From Salticus scenicus (taxonomy: Eukaryota; Arthropoda; Arachnida; Araneae; Salticidae), in contig OZ005662.1 of the NCBI GenBank assembly GCA_963930645.1, positions 76,155,841 through 76,219,840 of the forward strand: 64,000 bases of DNA, written 5' to 3'. The notes under the pieces were generated by a model, which made no database searches, was not told where the DNA came from, and saw nothing but the letters and a program-made list of their open reading frames with translations. Shown one piece after another: positions 55,630 through 64,000 of this stretch (positions are counted from its first letter, which is position 1; each line of letters opens with the position of its first letter). The position numbers and the translations under genes were made by a program.

Positions 55630-56100
55630 ATCAAGTTTTTAGAGGTTGGTATGTGCGCGTGTCTTTATATGTAACCTTTATTAACATAACTTGAAAAATT
55701 TTATTAGCGGAAAGTCTAAATTCGGTATTTTAAATCTGTATTAATTAAATCTCATATGTTTAAAACTTTTTACTAAGATCAAAGAAACTGATTGTGCACA
55801 AGAATATTCAAAACAATTCAAATAAACTAAGCTCTGTGGGCGGTATATTTAGTTGATACATCGAAATATATTTAAATGTAAGGAGTGTAATGAAATCCGG
55901 ATACATTTTTTTTTACGCCCAGTTGTACTGCAAGTCATTTTATGTTTCTTTTTTTTTTTTTTTTTTCTTTTTTTCTTTCTTTCTTTCTTTATTTATTGAG
56001 TGCTAAATTTAATTACACTGTGCAGTGCGCATAGAATTTATAGACAGTGTGCTTTGCTATTCAAAACTAGTTAAACATACCTTTTCAATTGGATATAATT
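55630..56100. other. AT-rich DNA, no feature recognised
   Basis: A T-run and (TTTC)n patch lie near 55950-55990. No gene. Confidence 0.5.
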
Positions 56101-56109
56101 AGTAGATGC

Positions 56110-56832
56110 GTTTTGCTAACTTATAAGTCTAGAACACGATTTGTCCAGTTTTAGAAAATGTTTGTCTGTGTGTGTGAGAGACAAAATTTTGTGGCAATTG
56201 TATCTCAGGAACTACTGCACAGAATTTCATGAAAATTGATAGGTCGTTGCAGCTTGATATAAATTACTGTCTATCAACTTTTTATTTTAATCGCCCAACA
56301 GATAGCGCTGCTATACGTCGATTTCAGCAATTTCAAGGAAGGCTATATCTGAGAAACTACTTCACAGAATTGCATATAAATTTATATGTAGATGCACCTT
56401 GACATAAATTAGTTCATGACAAACTTTGATGCTAATCGCTCAACAGATGATGCTGCCATAGAGTGATTTCCGCAATTTAATTGAAAGGCTATATCTCAAG
56501 TTCTATTGCACATAATGGAAGAAAACATGATACATGAAAAGGCCATTATGAGACATCATGCTGGTTAAATTGGATGCACATCCACTGATAAAATGCGCTG
56601 CTATAAAGCAAATTACCACGGAAACGGGAAGGAACACACATCAGCACAACAAAAATTCACTTGCGTTGAACAATTAGTGTAATTACCTTTCTGGAATGAA
56701 AATCATCTACATTCATAATGGGAAAAAATAAATAAATAAATTTAAAAAAAAAAATTTAAAAAAAAAAATTTAAAAAAAAATAGCAAATTATTTGTACAGC
56801 GTGTATTTGTATATGATAATATAGAAGAAAGT
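56110..56832 (+). mobile_element. Hairpin-ended minisatellite element, type 2, left end missing
   Basis: CTAGAACACGATTTGTCCAG, TGTCTGTGTGTGTG, then units with TATCTCAGGAACTACTGCAC at about 56200, TATATCTGAGAAACTACTTC at 56345 and TATATCTCAAGTTCTATTGC at 56490 (~147-bp spacing). The right end ATAATATAGAAGAAAGT is present at 56816-56832. Confidence 0.7.
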
Positions 56833-57109
56833 TTTGTGATAACCTTAACATAATAGTTTGTTAATTGTTTTAGTCGGATGTGGATGTTTATTTTACTATA
56901 ATAATTTGGGTAAACGTATATTCATTATGGGTATATACAGCGAACAAATTTCTGTTTATTGAGGTAACATTTTTCTGACAGATGTTTTCAAGTCGATTCC
57001 ATTCGTTGAAAACTAAACCCAACCCGAAACCAAACCACAGTAAAAAAAGTCCAATTAATCTGACCAAAATCGGGTTTCCTGACCCGATGCAGGACTCAAC
57101 TTTCAGGAT

Positions 57110-57294
57110 TGAGAAATTTAGGTTTTTATTGCTACCACTATTTTTATTCAGTAATTTCTATCCTGTTTACTTACGACGCATAGCTATAAAAATACCATAA
57201 AGATACCTGCATGAAATTAGCGGTGACAATAAAGGGGACATTTTTTCATTCCTGAAAATATCCTGAATAAAGTGTGGGGACTCCTGATTATATG
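57110..57294. mobile_element. Left partner of a two-MITE composite, copy 3
   Basis: ATTGCTACCACTATTTTTATT, ATTTCTATCCTGTTTAC and GAATAAAGTGTGGGGACTCC recur from 49.2 and 49.9 kb. It directly precedes a GGCGGGG-type MITE, as there. The left end has decayed. Confidence 0.45.
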
Positions 57295-57478
57295 CATAAA
57301 TGCAAGTATTTTAATTTATTCCGGAGTACTTTTAGCCCTGTTTTTATTTCGCACCACTTTATTTAAGGAAAAAGTTTCTCCAATATATATAAGAAAAATT
57401 CACTCTTAAGAAATAAGTGGTGTGAAATAAAGGCGGGGATAAAAATACTCCGGAATAAATAAAATGTTGGAATCTATA
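57295..57478. mobile_element. hAT-type palindromic MITE, copy 7
   Basis: TTTTAATTTATTCCGGAGTAC and GTACTCCGG-type mirror (ATACTCCGGAATAAATAAAA). TAAGTGGTGTGAAATAAAGG inside. Confidence 0.8.
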
Positions 57479-57480
57479 GA

Positions 57481-57677
57481 CATGCTAACTTTGCTAGTTT
57501 ATCCGTAATTGTATTAGGCTCCGCCTTTTTTTCACACCAGAATAGTTGTACAGCAATAATCTTCTTATTTAATCGTGAGAGTATATTGCTGAATATTACT
57601 CTACGTCTACAACTATTCTGGTGTGAAAAAAAGGCGGGGCGAAATACCATTATGGATAAACTAGCATAGTTAGCAGG
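57481..57677. mobile_element. hAT-type palindromic MITE, copy 8 (variant arms)
   Basis: CATGCTAACTTTGCTAGTTTA and TAAACTAGCATAGTTAGCAGG, with GGCTCCGCCTTTTTTTC / AAAAAAAGGCGGGG boxes. Almost abuts copy 7. Confidence 0.8.
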
Positions 57678-57679
57678 TC

Positions 57680-58020
57680 TACATCTATGTACATCTATAA
57701 AAAAAATATCATAATAAATGATACAGAAGTTTATTTGTATTTTATATATTTTTTTTCAAAGGTACTAAGAGAGTTTTTAAAACGAAATTTTGGCAGGACA
57801 ATATTTTCTGCTATATCCGCGGCATTTAAATAATATCCGTGACATTGATTTATATATTTTCCTTGATATTTAGTCTTCAATTTTTACTTTATTTAAAAAT
57901 TTAATTGTATACCTGATTGTATATATTATTGTAGTGTAAATCCATTGTAATTTATAGCAGCAAAAAAGCCAATGAAGATGAAAATCGCGGATAAACCGCT
58001 CGCAGATAATCGAGAGTTTA
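57680..58020. other. AT-rich DNA, no feature recognised
   Basis: No frame or arm could be supported. Confidence 0.5.
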
Positions 58021-58027
58021 CCGTATA

Positions 58028-59201
58028 CATACTTGCCAACCTAACCCGGAAAATTGTCAGTTCCCGCCCTTTTTTGTACGCCACTTAATTTTTAAAGTAC
58101 AGTCGTCCCCACTTAATCGGGTATCGAATAATCGAATACCCCACTTATAAGAATATAAAGTTATAGAACCAATTTTTTTTTCCATAGAAGTAATGTTAAA
58201 TTTCCTCGTTTAAAGAAATATTTTTTACAACGCCACCCCGCTTAATCGCATAAAGACTTAAAGTTTCTTAAATAAAATTCCTCTATTTCTGCGCAAATTT
58301 TTCCTCTCATTCTCAAAAAAAAAAAAAAAAAAAAAAAAATTCGTTCTTCTTTTAAAAACCTTACATAACTAAGGCATGCTCTTTAAATATGAGACGGTAT
58401 TCCTGCCGAGGTGATAAAAATTGTTTTGCAAAAGTCAAATTTATAAAATCAGCAACTGATGAGAAAATTAGAAATTAAAATACAAGTTATCTCCAGGAAT
58501 TAGAAATCACAAATTTTGAAAGTTTTCAGACGATTGAAAAGAACTTTATGAACTCATAGATGTGGATAAAGATGGAGAAATAGAAAGAGATGAAGAGTTT
58601 AATCTTCCAATAAAACCTTTAAATGAAAGTGATAAAGAAGAGCAAGCGAACGGTAAATGAAATTGCAAAATCCTTTAACATTCTTCATTGTCATTTTGAG
58701 TCTCATAGAAACGATTATATAATCTATTTATGTGCTTTAGAAAAAGAATTCGAAAAATGTTTAGTTAAGTCTATGTTAAAGTAATCAATCATAACAGATT
58801 TTTTAATTTCCCCTTGTTAAAAGTAAAATTGTAAGTATACTTTACTTTATATTTATTCCAGCATTAATTGCATTTATAAATTACTATAATATTTTAACTT
58901 AGTAAAAGCTTTGTTAAATATTTAAATAAGAAAGAGGTATCGATCATTTATCTTTTCATGTAAGCATAAAACCATTATAGTTATACATGGTTTCTAGTCT
59001 TCTCCGCATAATTGAATACCCCGCTTATTCGAATTAATATATTTGGAACGGTAGGTATTCGTTTAAGCGGGGCCGACTGTAATCGTCTCCAAATATATTT
59101 ACGATTAAATAAGGAGAAAAGTACTCTAAAAAAAGACTGGTGTGAAAAAGTAGGCGGAAAGGGGCAGGATTAACAATCTTCCGGATTAGGCTGAAAGTAT
59201 G
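58028..59201. mobile_element. hAT-type palindromic MITE, copy 9, interrupted
   Basis: CATACTTGCCAACCTAACCCGG at the left and CCGGATTAGGCTGAAAGTATG at the right are mirrored, as are TTGTACGCCACTTAATTTTTA and GACTGGTGTGAAAAAG. The element is split at 58098-59081 by a TA-flanked insertion. Confidence 0.75.
58100..59079 (+). mobile_element. pogo/Tigger-like element remnant nested in a hAT MITE
   Basis: CAGTCGTCCCCACTTAATCG and CGTTTAAGCGGGGCCGACTG are inverted, with TA on both sides. GAATACCCC(A/G)CTTAT repeats in direct and inverted form near each end. At about 58540-58665 the plus strand reads KELYELIDVDKDGEIERDEE, an acidic tail of the kind that ends Tigger transposases, but no catalytic block is found. 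The strand is taken from that frame only. Confidence 0.6.
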
Positions 59202-59204
59202 TGT

Positions 59205-60060
59205 ATATCAACAAATTTTACTTAGCAAATAATACTAGCACTTATAGTAATTTTTTTTTTTCAAAAAATGCGTCTTCTAAAAGTGACACATATGGGCGAG
59301 TCTGATGGAAAAAAATTATGAATATTCACAATTATTTAGCGAATTTCAAAATATTTCATCCCTTGTTAACACAAAGAAAAAAAAAAAAAAAAACATTAGT
59401 TTATTTTAATTTCATTTAATTTTCCTTCAGCTTCAAACAAATCTGATAAAAATGCCTCTAATATATGCGATGACTAATCAACCTACTAAATACTATTGAA
59501 GATTTGGTTAAAATGCCGTGAACTCTAACTCATCAATCAAGTGCTTTACGCTTGCTTGAAAATGCTTTTAGAGTAGGCGTGTCAACTATTTGTCCTAAAT
59601 CTCTTTTGCGGTTTTTACAGTCATTTTCAGTTTACTAATATTTAACTGTTAATGATTTCAACATGTAAATATGATTACTTCAAAAATAAATTATGTTATG
59701 AGGCATATTGTAGCCCAATTATTCATTAAAAGTACCAACTGAAAGAGAAAATAATTTTTTTTTTTCTCGTAATCGAGGAAAATAATGTATCTAATAAAGA
59801 TTGAACGAAAAATTCTAAAGGAAAAGAACCATAATTTTTTATTAGAAACGATTAAAATATTAATATTTAAAATGTATATTACTTTTAAAATTGTTATATT
59901 ATTACAATATAATATTTAAAATAAATATTACTTTATAAAATTTTATATTACTGTTTCTCTGACCGTCTTGAGACTGTGAATATGTTTATAATCATCAGAA
60001 CTATTAGTAACGAACTTCAAACTTATGCATTGTAGAAAGAAGAACCTCACTGACCGAATA
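59205..60060. other. AT-rich DNA, no feature recognised
   Basis: No frame or repeat could be supported. Confidence 0.6.
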
Positions 60061-60066
60061 TATCCG

Positions 60067-60244
60067 CAGAGCTGCCAACCTAATCCGGCAAATTGCTAGT
60101 ATCGCCCCTTTTTGTACACCACTAAATTTTTAGAGTAATTCTCTTCAAATATATTTACGATGAATTAAGAAAACAAATACTCTAAAAATTAAGTGGTGTA
60201 GGAGAAGGGGCGGTACAAACAATTTGCCGGATCAGGTTGCTCTG
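60067..60244. mobile_element. hAT-type palindromic MITE, copy 10
   Basis: CAGAGCTGCCAACCTAATCC and GGATCAGGTTGCTCTG, with GCAAATTGCTAGTATCGCCCC / GGGGCGGTACAAACAATTTG steps. TATCCG is duplicated exactly (60061-60066, 60245-60250). Confidence 0.85.
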
Positions 60245-60471
60245 TATCCGTCAGCGGCAGTCAGATGGCTATAAAAATATCAATATTTCTCTCTAATAGT
60301 AATATATGGATCATTTTCACAAAAAAAAAAAAAAAAAAAAAATTGCTCACACAGCATGTAAATATATTATATATATATATATTACATAATATAGTAATTA
60401 TTATATAAATACATACATAATAATATGTGCGTTGCCGCTTTGACTGCAGCACTCGTGCTTACTTTATTCGC

Positions 60472-60506
60472 CTGATGAAGGGTCGTGTGTTTTTTCGACC
60501 CGAAAC
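60472..60506 (+). ncRNA. Hammerhead-like core, solo Penelope-like tail
   Basis: CTGATGA, GGGTCG, a T-rich loop, CGACCC, GAAAC, then AATTGTTGCG. The stem is 6 bp and perfect. The following TTGCATTTTATGGTGTTTATT is tail-like. No coding remnant is attached. Confidence 0.5.
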
Positions 60507-60559
60507 AATTGTTGCGAGCTTATTGCATTTTATGGTGTTTATTCAAAGTTTGTAAGTAA

Positions 60560-60992
60560 TAATATGTATACCTGTTATATATGTAGCATATAAAATAAAA
60601 ATAATATAAAATGTAATTAAAAATATATTGTAATAAAATAAATATCGATGACATGAAATATTTATGATATAATACGCTAAATAAAAAAAAAGAAAAGAAA
60701 AGAAAGAAAGAAAAAAGATACACGCAGAGAAAAGAGTTGAATAAAACTAAATAATGCCAAGTTGCCACAGGTGACTTTTTTTTTTTTTTATTACGTGCAT
60801 GCCACAATTCCATTACTTAAAATGTGTAATAAATATATTGTTAATAAATATATAATAAGTTTTATTTTTTGGAAATAGTGGTACTAAAAGAATAAAAGTT
60901 ACAAATAAAAAAAAGTTGTCTGTGGCAAAAATAAAAATGCGTTTTGTTGCGGGGCTTTTTTTTTTTTTTTTTAACCAAATTTTTATTAGAAG

Positions 60993-61023
<31 letters not shown>

Positions 61024-61138
61024 CAGGTATCTTACGACAGTACAAGAGGTATTATTAACAAATTTATAAAATTTATTTGTATTTGCCCATATTGACAAGT
61101 TATTTTGCTTAACTTTACAATAATTCCATTTTATATTT
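60560..61138. other. AT-rich low-complexity DNA
   Basis: A/G- and T-rich runs at 60686-60720, 60777-60790 and 60957-61025. The 97- and 105-codon minus frames are shadows of these. Confidence 0.6.
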
Positions 61139-61139
61139 A

Positions 61140-61239
61140 CAGGGTGTCCCATAAGTATGTAAACATTTAAAAAATTCATAACTATTGAATGAATTGATAG
61201 ACTTGACCACGGTTTGCGAAATAATTCTTCTCTTAAAAG

Positions 61240-61271
<32 letters not shown>

Positions 61272-61668
61272 GGCAAAGAAAAATAATAATTAAGCTATAT
61301 GCCCATAGAGGACTCTGTGCGTGACCAGTTCACACATTTTCATGAAAAACTGAACTTATTCGCATGCAAATGTTTACAGGCATATCAATCATATTCTATG
61401 TGTCCGTCGTCACCACAAATAACTGTTTTCAAACGAGTTATAACACTGCTAACTGCTGCTTCAGTCGGCGGTTCTTACCTGAGGGAAAACGTCTTAACCA
61501 ATAACGCTTTATCCACCAAGTCAGCATCGCTTGATGTATGCACAAGTAGGAGGCAAAATAAGAAAAAATTGAGGAATTTATAGGACTTTTATTTGCATAT
61601 TTTTCTTTGACATCCGCGCGAAAAATTTAACGATTTGTTTAGCTATTGTCAACAAAAAATTTAACCAT
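61140..61668. mobile_element. Mariner-like element, right end missing
   Basis: CAGGGTGTCCCATAAGTATG with TA outside; the body matches 12388-12950 (AACGCTTTATCCACCAAGTC, GTATGCACAAGTAGGAGGCA). It is cut at a (TA)n tract at about 61668. The 94-codon plus frame (61299-61583) overlaps the conserved body but is broken by a stop in the 12-kb copy, so it is probably not coding. Confidence 0.75.
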
Positions 61669-61809
61669 ATATATATATATATATTCGTTTCATTTGGTTT
61701 AGTGAAGTCTATAGATGTTAAATTCTACTTACCGTAATTTACCCCATAGATGTAATGCATTTGAATTATCTTGGGTGTCCCTGTACACGAACCATTTGCT
61801 TGATCTTAA

Positions 61810-62058
61810 CGAAAAGTTTAGTGTAGTATCTCTGTATGATACACATTTAGAATACCAAGTTTAGACTTTCTGCTGTTATTTGTTCTGGAGATATGCTGAT
61901 AAAAGGCAAACAGACACACAGACCAACCGCTAAACACATGATTTTTGAATTCAGGGGACCTTAAAACGTGTAAATATAACAAAAACTCAATTTTAAAAAT
62001 TTGACCCAAAAATAATATTTTCTCTACTATACATATGGATAAGAGAAAGTAAAAATAT
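61810..62058 (-). mobile_element. Hairpin-ended minisatellite element, type 2, fragment
   Basis: On the minus strand: TTTTTACTTTCTCTTATCC with a GAGAAAAT partner, CACGTTTTAAGGTCCCC, TGTGTGTCTGTTTGCC, then TATCTCCAGAACAAATAAC. Only one partial unit follows. Confidence 0.6.
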
Positions 62059-62059
62059 G

Positions 62060-62084
62060 TATACTCAAAATTATTGCGACAGAG

Positions 62085-62121
<37 letters not shown>

Positions 62122-63108
62122 AAAAAAAAAAAAAAATCAAACAAACAAAAAAAAAAAGAATGAAGAACGAAAAGAGGAAAAGAAAAATAGAAATAGAAAT
62201 ATATTAAATAGCTATGGGAGATTTGTTAAATGCATATGAATACAAAGGTTTTAATATGTAGTATTTTCTTCAAAAATATCAACCATTAGCAAATGTATAG
62301 ACAGATAGAAACTTATGTAATTCCCAAAAATAAAGTCACCTTTCCTGCTATTTAATTAAATTTATTACCCTCATTTTACAAATTTAATGTTTTGAAAGCA
62401 ATAACATTTTGTACATTTTCTCAACTGTCTGATGGGTTTTAACCTACAAAAATAACACGTTATTTGCTTTTCTTGTAAAAATACACGCTATAAAACAAGC
62501 CATCTTTGTTTCATGCAGTCTCATCTGCTGTTTTACCTATTCACCCGCAGCGAAGACTTTTGCTGTTAGGAGATAGTAAAATTTAAATAGGTTATAGGGC
62601 AGGATGACCCCTTGACTATCTGACCTACAGCCAGGCTATTCCTAGGATAATGGGATCCCTGAGGGTTGAAATAAAGGGTTGATTATATCCCAATAACAAT
62701 AGTAAAGAAACCAGTGCGTACGAAGCTAAAGTAAAAGTCCTTGCCACCAGACATTCATTTTTCACTTTTTAATATATTCTGCTCGCTTTATTATGTGGTC
62801 ATGAAATCAAGAAATAATTAGTTATTTAGTCAATTTTAAGCATTTGGTGATATACTGTTATCCTCAGAGCATTATTTACATCAGTTTTTTTCTTCGTTTT
62901 TCAATCATTATAGTAATTATGTAATACTTTTTTCTCCGACGTTTTGAAAAGACTCGAATAAAATTTAATGATTGTAAAAACAATTTGTAAAAAAGTTTTA
63001 CGTTCTTTCTTCTTATTTTTAATATTTGCTTACTTATCTAACATTATGAGGAAAAAGGAACTGGAATGAATATGAAATTTAATGACAATATTGGCTAAAG
63101 TACATATA
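62060..63108. other. AT-rich DNA, no feature recognised
   Basis: Poly-A patches at 62089-62156. No element or gene could be supported. Confidence 0.6.
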
Positions 63109-63109
63109 C

Positions 63110-63405
63110 ACCGGAAGACCCCCCCCCCCTATATTTTCCTATACAAATACGATTTTCATCTAAAAAAAGTATAACACAAAATGTCCAAAAAAAAAAAAAA
63201 AGTCTATTTTGTGCCGACATCTGATGAAAAGCTATTTTTTTTTTCTTTTTGTAAAGTTATTTATTTTTTATTGTAAAAATGAAAAAAAAAATGGTAAATT
63301 TATTTTAAATTATCGCATATCTACGGTTTAACCATTCGTTTTAAAGATATTAACGAACTGTTTTGAAAGATGCCTATAATGAAAATTTACACGATTTTTC
63401 CAAAG
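63110..63405. repeat. Fragment shared with 37180-37480
   Basis: CTATATTTTCCTATACAAAT and TTTAACCATTCGTTTTAAAG followed by ATTAACGAACTGTTTTGAAA match the far end of the type 2 element at 37.2 kb. It is probably the right-end portion of another type 2 copy. Confidence 0.55.
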
Positions 63406-63730
63406 AACTTAGTAGTACTATTTCGTAAATGTAATATTTAGTTTATTTAACAATATAAAATTAATGTCAGAAATTTTTGTTAAAAAATAATGGGAATAAA
63501 CCTCATTTAGAAAAATGAAATAATGGCAATATGTAGTATGAATCCCACTCAAATGGAAATTGAAATTAAAATAATAATATTAATAATATAAATAAATAAA
63601 AGAAAAGAAAAAAATGGAATGATATACAATATATATAAAACAAATTTTTTATATTAATATTTTAAAAGTAATAGATATCATATTTAAAAGATTTTTTTTT
63701 TTTTAATACTGATTTGTGAAAATACTTTCA

Positions 63731-63915
63731 CAGAGCTGCCAACCTAATCCGGCAAATTGTTAGTACCGCCCCTTTTTCTACACCACTTAATTTTTAGAGC
63801 AATTCTTTTCAAATGTATTTACGATGAATTAAGAAAAAAAAAAATACTGTAAAAATTAAATGGTGCAGAAAAAGGGGCAGTACTAAGAATTTGCGGGATT
63901 AGGCTGGCAGCTCTG
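63731..63915. mobile_element. hAT-type palindromic MITE, copy 11
   Basis: CAGAGCTGCCAACCTAATCC and GGATTAGGCTGGCAGCTCTG. CTTTCA is duplicated exactly (63725-63730, 63916-63921). Very close to the copy at 60067. Confidence 0.88.
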
Positions 63916-63976
63916 CTTTCACATTTGAGCGTTTTACTAATAATTTTTATTTTTATAAACCTTCTTACATACATAT

Positions 63977-64000
63977 ACAGTGAAACCACTTTGAGAAGTC
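63977..64000. mobile_element. Possible TA-type element start at the window edge
   Basis: TA followed by CAGTGAAACCACTTTGAGAA resembles the start of Tc1- or pogo-type elements. The window ends before any partner end. Confidence 0.3.

Noticed and set aside
61299..61583. 94-codon frame shared between 12.6 and 61.4 kb as a conserved protein
   Set aside because: The 12-kb copy has an in-frame TGA after the matching start and further differences without codon bias. The similarity is explained by both being copies of one mariner-like element.

Overview
This is a strongly AT-rich stretch of animal nuclear DNA with no convincing host protein-coding gene. No open frame is longer than about 127 codons, and every longer frame can be explained as a shadow of a repeat. 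The repeat content suggests an arthropod, most likely an arachnid such as a spider. The pointers are tRNA-derived SINEs with a shared 3' domain, a jockey-type LINE tail with RNase H and a C2HC finger, Tc1/mariner- and hAT-type MITEs, Penelope-like elements and long homopolymer runs. That assignment is an inference from repeat style, not from a marker gene.

Layout. 1-10 kb holds a mariner-like element, the first palindromic MITEs, a degenerate ~263-bp tandem array carrying two MITE insertions, and two SINEs. 9.4-13.9 kb holds two Penelope-like insertions, each an inverted pair of partial copies with a 13-15 bp target duplication. One keeps a GIY-YIG endonuclease remnant and sits inside a mariner-like element. 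Between them lies a ~292-bp satellite. 14-22 kb holds nested MITEs, a 173-bp-repeat-bearing element and a truncated LINE with a perfect 14-bp target duplication. 23-24.5 kb is an element whose ends are built from repeated TGCCCTTAGCGGAA motifs. 25.9-39 kb is dominated by one old large-unit tandem family broken up by other elements. 40.7-49.6 kb mixes TA-flanked elements, a ~101-bp satellite, several palindromic MITEs and a Penelope-like inverted pair. 50.2-51.2 kb is a long inverted repeat whose 362-bp arms look identical by eye. 52-52.6 kb is the only non-repetitive, more GC-rich patch and has a TATA-like motif. 53-64 kb returns to MITEs, SINEs, a pogo/Tigger-like element nested in a hAT-type MITE, and truncated copies of elements seen earlier.

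The most interesting signals are: (1) Penelope-like ends with hammerhead-like RNA cores on both arms, whose stem covaries between insertions; (2) the 362-bp perfect-looking inverted repeat; (3) a superfamily of elements sharing a TTTTTACTTTC hairpin end, a CACGTTTTGAG box, a TGTG microsatellite and internal minisatellite units of variable copy number; (4) datable nesting from clean target duplications. All family names rest on visible termini, target duplications and short motifs. No database search was possible.
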